Shown here one piece after another: positions 42,116 to 50,054 of a stretch of DNA of 64,000 bases. Each line of letters opens with the position of its first letter. Within the stretch, counting starts at the first letter, position 1. The notes beneath the pieces are model-generated. The model was given only the letters and a program-made list of their open reading frames with translations, was not told where the DNA came from and did not search any database. Position numbers and translations under genes: made by a program. This stretch comes from Phycisphaeraceae bacterium (GTDB lineage Bacteria > Planctomycetota > Phycisphaerae > Phycisphaerales > UBA1924). The stretch lies in contig JAHBWV010000001.1 in NCBI GenBank assembly GCA_019636845.1, positions 3,100,001-3,164,000 on the forward strand, in the 5' to 3' direction.

Positions 42116-43516
42116 CTACCTGGGACAGCCATCGTGGGGCGTGCGGCCCTGCCTGGCATCGTCGCCGAAGAGTTTGTTGGCGGGTTTGATGGCGCGGGCT
42201 CCGCTGCACGAGGGATCGACGTGGTAGATCTTGGAGTTCTTCGAGGCGACGACGGGGGTTGTCGGGGCTGGAGCGTGATCGTCGGTGACGCGTGGATCCA
42301 TCCAGACGGGCGCTGTCCAGACGCGGTCGCCAATCGCGTCTTCGCCATCGCTCTCCAAGACGCGCTGCTCGATGCGGAAGAAGACGTATTGGTCGGGACC
42401 CGTCGCGGCGATGCCCTCGATGATGTGCGTGCCGTTTCCGACGCCGAGTTCCAGGAACTCGATCTCCGATGCGAGAGGCCCGCCGGGGCTGTTGTCGCTG
42501 AAGACGGCGACGAGGTACTCGGCTTCGGGCTCGTCGTCGTCGTGGATCTCGATGGTGATGTCGAGTTCGCTGCCGATCGGGGGAACGGGGATGGCTGAGC
42601 CGCACAGACGCCCGTTGACGCGAGCGATGACTCGGAGGTTGTGGTCGGTGGTTGCGTAGACGTGGCGTGAGCGGATGGCCTCGATGATGGCGGTGCGTGT
42701 GAGTTCGTGAGCGATGACGCCGGTGCGTGCGGTGGTGAGGTCGCCCCAGTTGAAGTAGTGGTTGTCCTGGTTGGCGGTGGGCGCGACGCGGAAGCCGAGG
42801 TTGAGGTAGTGGGCGTAGTCGAACTCTTTGTCGCGGGGCACGGGCATGTCGGAGCCGGAAGAGAGCGCGGGACCGCTGATGATCTCGATGAGTGCGGCGT
42901 GCCTGCCGATCTCGCGGATCCAGTTCGGGTCGCTGCCGAAGTCGTCGCGACCGTACTCGGTGGTGCGTCGGTACTGCGAGTTCGGGTGATTGAACTGGAT
43001 GATCGCGGGCTTGCCGGTCGAGTCGGGATTGGATGCGAGCCACTGGACGAGGTGGTCGTAGCGGCCGCCGGCGCTCGGGATCACGTCCTGCACCTCGTAG
43101 ACGTTGGCGTGATTGCCGCTCGAGATCGTGCTGAACTCCTGGCCGTAGAGGGCGACGAAGCCACCGGAGGCGGATGCTTCGAGTGCGGCATCGACGAGCG
43201 AGCGTTCGCCGTTGGCGGGTGTGCCTCGGTAGAGGGCGTGATCGGTGGCGATAAGGAGGCCGTCGCGTCGGTTTCCGGCGTTGCGTTCGGCCTGGGCGTG
43301 GTTGTGCTCGGTGATGGCCATGAAGTCGAGGCCGCGGAGACGGGCGTGATCGAAGGCCATCGCGGGCGTGCCGGAGCCGTCGCTGTAGCTGGTGTGGGCG
43401 TGGAGGTTTCCGAAGTAGACGTTGAGCGGTTGGGCAAGCGCGGGGAGTGCGAACGCGCCAGCGAGGAGCAGGCCGAGCAGGCCGGATGAGCGGTGGCGAG
43501 CGATTCGGGTTGCCAT
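42116..43516 (-). CDS. Exported PHP-domain metallohydrolase (CehA/McbA-like)
   Basis: 466-aa secreted protein: signal peptide about 1-29 (ALPALAQ), then a PHP phosphoesterase domain with GNLHAHTSYSDGSGTP (His39, His41) and AITEHNHAQAE, plus later FNHPNSQY and TANQDNHYF supplying further metal ligands. Such CehA/McbA-like enzymes hydrolyse phosphoesters or carbamates; the substrate is unknown. A beta-sandwich region follows. The last 45 residues (IYHVDPSCSGARAIKP to DGCPR) resemble the small Cys/His metal-binding tail of Ada-type and nuclease-associated proteins. Start at ATG 43516; the frame opens at 43600. Confidence 0.82.
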   Translation of the reverse strand: MATRIARHRSSGLLGLLLAGAFALPALAQPLNVYFGNLHAHTSYSDGSGTPAMAFDHARLRGLDFMAITEHNHAQAERNAGNRRDGLLIATDHALYRGTPANGERSLVDAALEASASGGFVALYGQEFSTISSGNHANVYEVQDVIPSAGGRYDHLVQWLASNPDSTGKPAIIQFNHPNSQYRRTTEYGRDDFGSDPNWIREIGRHAALIEIISGPALSSGSDMPVPRDKEFDYAHYLNLGFRVAPTANQDNHYFNWGDLTTARTGVIAHELTRTAIIEAIRSRHVYATTDHNLRVIARVNGRLCGSAIPVPPIGSELDITIEIHDDDEPEAEYLVAVFSDNSPGGPLASEIEFLELGVGNGTHIIEGIAATGPDQYVFFRIEQRVLESDGEDAIGDRVWTAPVWMDPRVTDDHAPAPTTPVVASKNSKIYHVDPSCSGARAIKPANKLFGDDARQGRTPHDGCPR

Positions 43517-43550
43517 GTGATCACCCCTCGTGTGGTCTCTTGACGATCGA

Positions 43551-43757
43551 TCAGACGGTGCGAAGCCATACACGTCCGACCAGTGCGTGCTTCTCATCAA
43601 CCATCTTGTAGAACACTTCTACAGATCGAGCGTTGCCGTCGATGCGCCCGCGAATCCAACTCATGACATCTTTGTCTGAGCCATTCAGGACGTAGTCGCG
43701 ATATGGAGGTGTGCTGTCGATCTCTGTGGTGACGCTCGGCGGTTTACTTGGCGGCAT
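43551..43757 (-). CDS. Small hypothetical protein
   Basis: 68 aa, not recognised; starts MPPSKPPSVTTEIDSTPPYR and ends WLRTV. Residues about 20-66 could fold as a small alpha-beta unit (MSWIRGRIDGNARSVEVFYK). It overlaps the 3' end of the lipoprotein gene by 14 nt, with GAGGTG five bases before its ATG, which argues for translation and for a shared transcript. No membrane or export signal. Confidence 0.55.
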   Translation of the reverse strand: MPPSKPPSVTTEIDSTPPYRDYVLNGSDKDVMSWIRGRIDGNARSVEVFYKMVDEKHALVGRVWLRTV

Positions 43758-45183
43758 TGAACACCTCGTTCCATGACTTGCGGATGGCCGCGAGGATGGT
43801 GCGGTTCCTTGATTCGGTATTCGGTGGTTTGGTGTAGGACTCTGATGCACGCTCGAATGCCTGCTCGGGAGTCTCGTTCGGCAGGTTGTCCGGCTTGCGG
43901 CCGTAGAGCTCACGGAACTGGCGTGGCATGTGCCCTGCGGCCTTGCTCCAGAGAACATTTTGCTGTTCCGGTGTCCTCCCTGCGATGGCGGAGCGATAGA
44001 GCCGCAGCTCTTGGTCGGTGGGGGTTCCTGCGGCCGCGCTGAAGGCGAGCGGCTCCTGCACACCCATCAAGGTTTTGGTTGTCGCGACTGCCTCGCCGAG
44101 GTCTCCGTCGGGCAGGATCGGGTAGTCGAGCGCGATGTATCCGACGACGAGGGGACGGCGGAAGGTCTCATTGGCGACGACATCGCGTTTGGTTGCGTAG
44201 GCGTAGCTCACAGCCGCACCTGGCGTTCCTGCCGATGCGAGGTCGCTGAGCAGCTTGAGGCGTTGCTGGTTCGCACCCGGGACTTCGCCTGGATTCGCGG
44301 TTCCGGGTGTTCCGGCATCCGAGCCGACGCCCAGGTCGGCTCTGCCGCTCGTCGCGTTCGTGAGCGAGACGTTGATCGAGCCGATGAGGTAGACACGATT
44401 GACAACGCGCACGAAGATGGGCGAAGGATTCGCCTGTTTCAGACGTATGAGAGACGTCCTGTTCTCCTTCGCCCATTCGCTGAGCGCTGCGCTCAGATGA
44501 TCCTCCGAGACGCCGTAGACATAGGCATCGGAGAGTTGCACGGATCCTGTGGCTTTCGTGGCGTTCATCCATGCCATGGAGACGGGCACACTCTGAATGG
44601 GTATGGCGGCGTTCAGGCCCGTTTGCGTCGAGACCTCGAAGGAGTATGTCGGAAAGAAGGCGTGCGGCGCCTGCCAGAACGCGGTGGGCATCGTGTGTTG
44701 TCCGGGAGTCTGCCCTTGATTCGCGGCGGGTGTGGTCGGAGGCGCGGCGGGCAGCCATGAACCGGCGTGGCCCGCGATGGGAGTGGGCGTAGCGGTTTGA
44801 TCGGGGAAGATCCAGTGGTAGGGAGTGTCCGTGCGCTCGCCGATGCCGTGGGACTTGTGATAGAACTTCGGGTAGCCGGCGATGCAGAGCCGCGCCTTGT
44901 GCATGTCGAGCGGCAGGAATCCTCTCTCTCTGTAGACGCGGGCCTGATCGGGTATCGGAGTCGTGACGATGAAGAGATCGCCGGGCTTTACATCCTCGTT
45001 CAAGGGATAGACTGGGATGACCTGGCTGGCGCGGATTGTCTGGCACCAGTCTTTGGCGACGCGGGTGAGTTGCTTCTCCCGCATTGCGCTGCCGCACCCT
45101 GACAGCATGATGCAGAGCACGGTGAGTAGAGCCAGCCCACGCGCCTCTCGCGCGTTCGGCACGCATCGCATCTTCAGACTCAT
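43744..45183 (-). CDS. Hypothetical lipoprotein
   Basis: 479-aa predicted lipoprotein with lipobox LSGC (Cys about 30), not assigned to a family. The mature part has several alpha-beta stretches and a Pro/Thr-rich segment near 150-170. MREKQLTRVAKDWCQTIRAS follows the lipid-modified Cys. GGGAGGTCC is six bases before ATG 45183. The small gene at 43551 overlaps its end. No catalytic motif recognised; surface or periplasmic role is inferred only from the lipobox. Confidence 0.75.
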   Translation of the reverse strand: MSLKMRCVPNAREARGLALLTVLCIMLSGCGSAMREKQLTRVAKDWCQTIRASQVIPVYPLNEDVKPGDLFIVTTPIPDQARVYRERGFLPLDMHKARLCIAGYPKFYHKSHGIGERTDTPYHWIFPDQTATPTPIAGHAGSWLPAAPPTTPAANQGQTPGQHTMPTAFWQAPHAFFPTYSFEVSTQTGLNAAIPIQSVPVSMAWMNATKATGSVQLSDAYVYGVSEDHLSAALSEWAKENRTSLIRLKQANPSPIFVRVVNRVYLIGSINVSLTNATSGRADLGVGSDAGTPGTANPGEVPGANQQRLKLLSDLASAGTPGAAVSYAYATKRDVVANETFRRPLVVGYIALDYPILPDGDLGEAVATTKTLMGVQEPLAFSAAAGTPTDQELRLYRSAIAGRTPEQQNVLWSKAAGHMPRQFRELYGRKPDNLPNETPEQAFERASESYTKPPNTESRNRTILAAIRKSWNEVFNAAK

Positions 45184-45335
45184 GTTGGACCTCCCGAACG
45201 ATCGCAGCAATCGGATCGCACGGAGCAAGACACAACCTGCTCGTTGCGGCGCGCATCATCGCAGAATTCCGAACGGGCCGGGTGTATCCACCGATGATCC
45301 ACCGGAGCGGGGACGTCCGGGGTACCTGGGTGGGC

Positions 45336-47342
45336 TCACATTCCGGGAAGGTGTTTCTCGACCCAATCGTCCTGGCGGAGGACACCCGCGCGCATGATGC
45401 GTGCTCTGCGTTCGGCGCGGGCCTGGGAGAGGCGGACGAGGCGTTGGGCGACGGGGTTTGATCCGATCTCTTCGCTTGCTCCCGAGGCGCGGAGCCCGCG
45501 TGAGAGGTTGGGCGCGTGCTGGACGATGAGTTCGTCTTCGAGCGAGCAGAAGATCTGCGCGGAGCCGGGGTCGCCCTGACGGCCCGCTCGCCCGATGAAC
45601 TGGAGATCGACGCGCCGGGCGCCGTGGACCTCGGTGAGGATCACGTGGAGGCCGCCGGCTTGTCGGGCCCGATCGTCGAGGAGGATGTCGGTGCCTCGCC
45701 CGGCCATGTTGGTCGCGACGGTGATTGCGCCTGCGCGTCCTGCCTGTGCGATGAGGGTTGCTTCTTCCTTGTCGAAGTTTGCGTTGAGGACGCGGTGTTC
45801 AAGTGCGCGGGCTTCGAGGCGCTTTGAGATGTGCTCGGATGCGGCGATGGATCTGGTGCCGACGAGGACGGGGCGTCCCTCGGCGTGGACCTGTTCGATG
45901 GATCGTGCGATCTCGGACCACTTGGCTTCGGAGGTTCTGAAGATGCGCATGGGCCACTCGCGCCGGATCACGGGGCGGTTGGTGGGGACGATGGTGACGG
46001 GACGGGCGTAGACCTGTTCGATCTCGGCGGTGGCGTCGGCGGCGGTGCCGGTCATGCCTGCGAGGAAGGGGTAGCTTCTGAAGAATCGCTGGAAGGACAT
46101 TCGGGCGAGGGTCTCGCGATCGGCGGTGATCCCGAGCCCTTCTTTGGCTTCGACGGCCTGGTGCAGTCCGTGTTCCCAGGAGCGGTCGGCGAGGAATCGT
46201 CCGGTGAACTCGTCGACGATGATGACGCGTCCGTCGACGATCTGGTACTGCTGACCGGAGATGTAGCAGTGGCGTGCGACGAGGGCGGTGCGGACCAGTT
46301 CCTTGGCGCGGCGCGTGGCTCTCCAGATGGGCTCGTCGATCTGCCTGAACATCTCTTCGAGTCGGTGCTCGCCTCGGCGGCGGAGCTCGGCCTTGCGGCG
46401 GAGGTGGTCGATCTTGTAGTCCGGTCCTTCGTCGAGTTTCGAGGCGAGGGCGTCGGCTTGTTTGTAGATCGGGGACATCTCGTCTTCGTGTCGTGAGCGA
46501 GCGATGATCAGGGGCACGACACCCTCGTCGATCATCACGGCGTCGGCCTCGTCGACCAGCGCGGCGCGGAGCCCCGGGATGAGGAGCCCGCCCGCGGAGC
46601 CGGGCTCGGCCAGCCCTGTGATTGTGCGTCCTTCCCATGCGGAGGTGACGGGTCCCATGCGGATCTGGTCGCGGAGCCAGTCTGCGGTGATCTGCTTGGG
46701 GGTGCCGTAGACGATGCTGCGGGCGTAGACCTCTGCGCGCTCGGAGGGGTTCATCTCCTGGACGATGGCGCCGACGCTGACGGCGCAGCGGCGGTAGATG
46801 CCTTCACGCGAGTGCGCGTCGCGTTTGGCGAGATAGTCGTTGACGGTGAAGACGTGGAGGCGTCTGCGCTGCCACGCGATGATGGGAGCGGCGACGGAGC
46901 CGGTGAGGGTCTTTCCTTCGCCGGTTTTCATCTCGACGATGCGTCCGTGGATGAGTCCGAGCGCGCCGGCGATCTGCACGACGTAGGCCTCTTCACCGGT
47001 CTGCCTTCGCGCGACTTCTCGGAGGAGTGCGAGTGCGCGCCGGAGGGTGGGATCGTCGTTTGTGCCGCGGACGACCGCTTCGCGGATCTCACGGACAGAC
47101 TCGTCGAGGGCGGCTTCGGAGTGGTTTCGGAGTTCGGGGGCGAGCCGGTCGATGCGTTCGGCCTCGGCGAGGAGGAAGCGAAGGGCTGTGCGACGGTTGC
47201 GCAGGCGGGCGGAGAGGCGTGTCGAGACCTTGTCGAGACCCTTTGCGACGAGCGGCTTGGTGCGGCGGCTGCGGACGCTCTCCCAGAGCGCCTGGTAGCG
47301 TGTGACGGCGTTCGTGGTTCCCGGCAGGCCGGTGGTGCTCAC
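45336..47342 (-). CDS. Truncated SecA-like translocase ATPase
   Basis: 668-aa SecA homologue, far shorter than housekeeping SecA (about 850-900). The motor is complete: Walker A in EMKTGEGKTL (about 138-147), DEADAVMID as Walker B, VDEFTGR, the NBD2 arginine motif and NMAGRGTDIL; the preprotein cross-linking domain (YGTPKQITADWLRD) is present. After ELIVQHAPN it runs out: most of the helical wing/scaffold and the C-terminal zinc linker are missing. GTG 47342 overlaps the M50-HlyD stop by 4 nt (GTGA), so it is the last gene of that export operon. Probably an accessory SecA devoted to that system. Confidence 0.88.
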   Translation of the reverse strand: MSTTGLPGTTNAVTRYQALWESVRSRRTKPLVAKGLDKVSTRLSARLRNRRTALRFLLAEAERIDRLAPELRNHSEAALDESVREIREAVVRGTNDDPTLRRALALLREVARRQTGEEAYVVQIAGALGLIHGRIVEMKTGEGKTLTGSVAAPIIAWQRRRLHVFTVNDYLAKRDAHSREGIYRRCAVSVGAIVQEMNPSERAEVYARSIVYGTPKQITADWLRDQIRMGPVTSAWEGRTITGLAEPGSAGGLLIPGLRAALVDEADAVMIDEGVVPLIIARSRHEDEMSPIYKQADALASKLDEGPDYKIDHLRRKAELRRRGEHRLEEMFRQIDEPIWRATRRAKELVRTALVARHCYISGQQYQIVDGRVIIVDEFTGRFLADRSWEHGLHQAVEAKEGLGITADRETLARMSFQRFFRSYPFLAGMTGTAADATAEIEQVYARPVTIVPTNRPVIRREWPMRIFRTSEAKWSEIARSIEQVHAEGRPVLVGTRSIAASEHISKRLEARALEHRVLNANFDKEEATLIAQAGRAGAITVATNMAGRGTDILLDDRARQAGGLHVILTEVHGARRVDLQFIGRAGRQGDPGSAQIFCSLEDELIVQHAPNLSRGLRASGASEEIGSNPVAQRLVRLSQARAERRARIMRAGVLRQDDWVEKHLPGM

Positions 47343-49504
47343 ACGTCCACCCTTCCCTGCACCAGTTTGTGCAATCGATCGACCCACTGGGACATCAGGG
47401 GCTTCCAGGGGAGATGGAATCGCAGCGCGACGCGTTCGCCGGGCGCGCCGATCGCCGGTGCGCTTCCTGCGTGCGGCTCGACGTAGAGGACGAACTGGGG
47501 CTTTTTGGCCATTCTTCCCTGGTTGTCGGATTGCTGCGTTTCGACGACACCGCCGCCGGCGAAGCCGAGCGCGGCGTGTGGCAGGCGGACCTGTCCGGCA
47601 TCGATGACGCGGACGTTGGCGCCCTCGATCTCGTGCTCGGGTCGGGAGAACGACCTCATGCGGACGGCGTATCCCTCTGCACCGAGCTGGAAGTGCCACG
47701 CGGCTTCTTTCTGGGGGAGCAGAGCGGCGACGCGGACGCGGGACTCATCGACGATCTCGCAGATGCCGTCTCCTTCGCGTGCGAACGCGCCGACGAGCTG
47801 GGCCGGGTCGCTGCCGACGACGGTTCCGTCGTGCGGTGCGCGGACGATGAGGCGTGAGAGGCGATCCTCGATGAAGGCGATCTGGGCGTTGATGGCGGCG
47901 ACGCGTTCGCGAGCGACGAGAGCGAGGGCGGGATCCTGGACGGTTGCTTCGCGTTCCTGGCTGAGCGCGCCATCGAGCATGGATCGGGCGGCTTCGAGGG
48001 CCCGTTCGAGTTCGGGGCTGTTGCACGTCACGATCGGGTCGCCGGCGCGGACGCGGTCTCCGGCGCGGACGTGTGCGACTTGCACGAAGCCGTTTGCGCC
48101 CGCGAAGATGCCTGTGCGGGCCGCGCTCTCGACCACGCCGGTTGCGCGTCGGCGATCGGGGGCGGGGATGGCGCCTACGGCGATCATGGCGGCGAGGAAG
48201 AGCCCGAGCGTGGTGGCGACGGCGCGGAAGCGATGCTCGGCGAGGGGCGGATGAGCGGCGAGCCAGTGCGAGAGTTTGCCGAGCGGGAGGACGAACCACA
48301 TCACGCCGGTCCAGATCGCCAGCACGAGCCCGATGGCGAAGAGCTTGCCCATGACGTAGAGCGTGATCGAGATGAAGAGGAAGACGCGGTAGGCGAGGGC
48401 GAGCACGCCGTAGGTGAGGAGGATGCGTCGCTCGCTGGGGAGTGTGGTCGGGGGCGTGGCGTCCTTGAGGCGGTAGATGTGCTTCTGGCAGAGGTGCGTG
48501 AGCATCGAGGTTGAGCGTTGCATGAGGTTTGGGACCTCGAGCAGGTCGCTGAGGATGTAGTAGCCGTCGAAGCGCATGAGGGGGTTGGCGTTGAAGAGGA
48601 CGGTCGAGATTCCGGCGGTGAGCATCGCGTTGTACGCGATCTGGTGGAGGAGTTCACCCTGTGGGGTTGCGAGCCAGACGTGTGCGGCGATGGCGGCGAT
48701 GAAGAGCTCGAAGATCATGCCGCCTGCGCCGACGGCGATGCGCTTCCACTTGCTGGCGAATGCCCAGCACGCGGAGGCGTCGACGTATGGGGCGGGGACG
48801 AGGACGAGGAGCATCGCGCCGAACTCGGGGACCTGGCCGCCGAAGCGTTTGCAGATGACGCCGTGGCCGATCTCATGGATCGCCTTGGTGACGATGAAGA
48901 CGAGGGCCATCCATCCCCAGTTTGCGGGCGCGACGGCGGATTCGACGCCGCTGCGGAGCTGGGCCCATTCCGGCGCGAGGCGGACGGCGGCGAAGATGAC
49001 GAAGGCGAGCCAGAAGAGGAAGCCCCACTTGTTGAGGAGCGGCCTGAGGACCGGCTCGATCCTGGTGAGGATCGGGTCGGGGTTGAAGAGGCGCATCTTG
49101 AAGTACATGAGTCCGACGGCCTGGGACATGGCCTTTTTCTTGAAGCGTTCGCGTCCTCGCCTCAGGAGCTGATCGGTCTCGGGCGTGGTCTCGACGGCGA
49201 GGAGGTTGGCGTTGTAGAGCTGCGAGATCAGTGTGATGACCTCGTTCTGCGTGGGGGCGGCGTCGCCGTGCTCACCGAGGGAGAGTTTCCATGCGTCTTC
49301 GATGGTGCGTGCGCCGTCGAGGAGGGAGACGAACTGGTAGGCGATGGGGTTGAGCCGGTAGTACTGGTTTGTGGCGGGGTCCTGCACGACGTGCCAGCGT
49401 CGGCCCCGGTAGTGCTGGCGGGTGATCTGGGTGTGGGGCCTCAGGCGCGGGCGCATGGCTCGGACGCGGTGCCAGAAGGGGGAGAATGTGGGGCGTTCGT
49501 TCAT
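47339..49504 (-). CDS. PqqD-like / M50 metalloprotease / HlyD fusion membrane protein
   Basis: 721-aa polytopic protein with three parts: an N-terminal PqqD/RRE-like winged helix (about 30-105, RRWHVVQDPATNQYYRLNPI onward), an M50 site-2-protease-type membrane domain with HEIGH (about 210-214) and the second metal segment RFDGYYILSD, and a C-terminal biotinyl-lipoyl/HlyD region (about 480-700, NGFVQVAHVRAGDRVRAGDP). Family members are peptide zinc metalloproteases combined with membrane-fusion adaptors. Gene order with the truncated SecA and GAF-HlyD suggests a joint export or signal system. ATG 49504 avoids repeat-encoded residues upstream. Confidence 0.85.
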   Translation of the reverse strand: MNERPTFSPFWHRVRAMRPRLRPHTQITRQHYRGRRWHVVQDPATNQYYRLNPIAYQFVSLLDGARTIEDAWKLSLGEHGDAAPTQNEVITLISQLYNANLLAVETTPETDQLLRRGRERFKKKAMSQAVGLMYFKMRLFNPDPILTRIEPVLRPLLNKWGFLFWLAFVIFAAVRLAPEWAQLRSGVESAVAPANWGWMALVFIVTKAIHEIGHGVICKRFGGQVPEFGAMLLVLVPAPYVDASACWAFASKWKRIAVGAGGMIFELFIAAIAAHVWLATPQGELLHQIAYNAMLTAGISTVLFNANPLMRFDGYYILSDLLEVPNLMQRSTSMLTHLCQKHIYRLKDATPPTTLPSERRILLTYGVLALAYRVFLFISITLYVMGKLFAIGLVLAIWTGVMWFVLPLGKLSHWLAAHPPLAEHRFRAVATTLGLFLAAMIAVGAIPAPDRRRATGVVESAARTGIFAGANGFVQVAHVRAGDRVRAGDPIVTCNSPELERALEAARSMLDGALSQEREATVQDPALALVARERVAAINAQIAFIEDRLSRLIVRAPHDGTVVGSDPAQLVGAFAREGDGICEIVDESRVRVAALLPQKEAAWHFQLGAEGYAVRMRSFSRPEHEIEGANVRVIDAGQVRLPHAALGFAGGGVVETQQSDNQGRMAKKPQFVLYVEPHAGSAPAIGAPGERVALRFHLPWKPLMSQWVDRLHKLVQGRVDV

Positions 49505-49540
49505 GTCAGGGTGATGGCAAGTGAAGAGTCTGCGGACAGC

Positions 49541-49574
49541 AGGCACGTAGGCACGAAGGCACGAAGGCACAAAG
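49541..49574. repeat. GGCACGAAG repeat, left flank of the four-helix-bundle gene
   Basis: AGGCACGTAGGCACGAAGGC continuing ACGAAGGCACAAAGG. A related repeat in inverted orientation lies at 50012-50049, and the two bracket the four-helix-bundle gene. Same family as the copies near 11240 and 25880. Confidence 0.7.
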
Positions 49575-49616
49575 GAAGAGGGAAACGGGAAAGAGCGTTC
49601 TCGGAAACGCAGGGAC

Positions 49617-49991
49617 TCATTGTCGGTCGCTCCTTTCTATGCCACGGATCAAGCCTTGCGACACACGATCCGTCTCGCCGAGCAATGAGTCCAGATCAGG
49701 ACGAAGAGTCAGATAACCCGGTGATTGTGCTATCTCGACCTGCGTTCGAAGCTCGTAGAGCGAGCCGCGTGGAAGACAGAGGAACCGCAGAGAGTCCTGC
49801 GTGCTTTCGCGGCCGTATCCCTCTGCGATGTTCGATGGAAGCGAGACCGCGCTTCGTCTCATTCGCGACCGCAAGCCAAATGTCTCTGAATCGGGCGTGG
49901 CGTCCGTCGCGCGATAGACGGCGAGCACGAGCGACATCCCTCGCTGGCAAGCGATCAGATCTCTGTAGGTGTTGATGCGGCCGCTGCTCAT
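49617..49991 (-). CDS. Four-helix-bundle protein (23S rRNA intervening-sequence type)
   Basis: 124-aa four-helix-bundle protein of the family encoded in 23S rRNA intervening sequences and near avd. Typical features: an early YRDLIACQRG, RSAVSLPSNIAEGYGRES (about 47-64) and a late LYELRTQVEIA. Members form pentameric nucleic-acid-binding bundles; this one is chromosomal and not in rRNA. ATG 49991. It lies inside an otherwise tight export operon between the GAF-HlyD and M50-HlyD genes and is bracketed by inverted GGCACGAAG repeats, consistent with a mobile cassette. Confidence 0.88.
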   Translation of the reverse strand: MSSGRINTYRDLIACQRGMSLVLAVYRATDATPDSETFGLRSRMRRSAVSLPSNIAEGYGRESTQDSLRFLCLPRGSLYELRTQVEIAQSPGYLTLRPDLDSLLGETDRVSQGLIRGIERSDRQ

Positions 49992-50011
49992 TCGAATTCT
50001 TTCACACGCAT

Positions 50012-50049
50012 CGTGCCTTCACGCCTTGCCTGGCTGCCTGCGTGCCTTC
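50012..50049. repeat. GGCACGAAG repeat, right flank of the four-helix-bundle gene (inverted)
   Basis: On the plus strand CGTGCCTTCACGCCTTGCCTGGCTGCCTGCGTGCCTTC; its reverse complement carries GAAGGCACG words matching the left flank. It ends six bases before the stop codon of the GAF-HlyD gene. Confidence 0.6.
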
Positions 50050-50054
50050 TTCAC

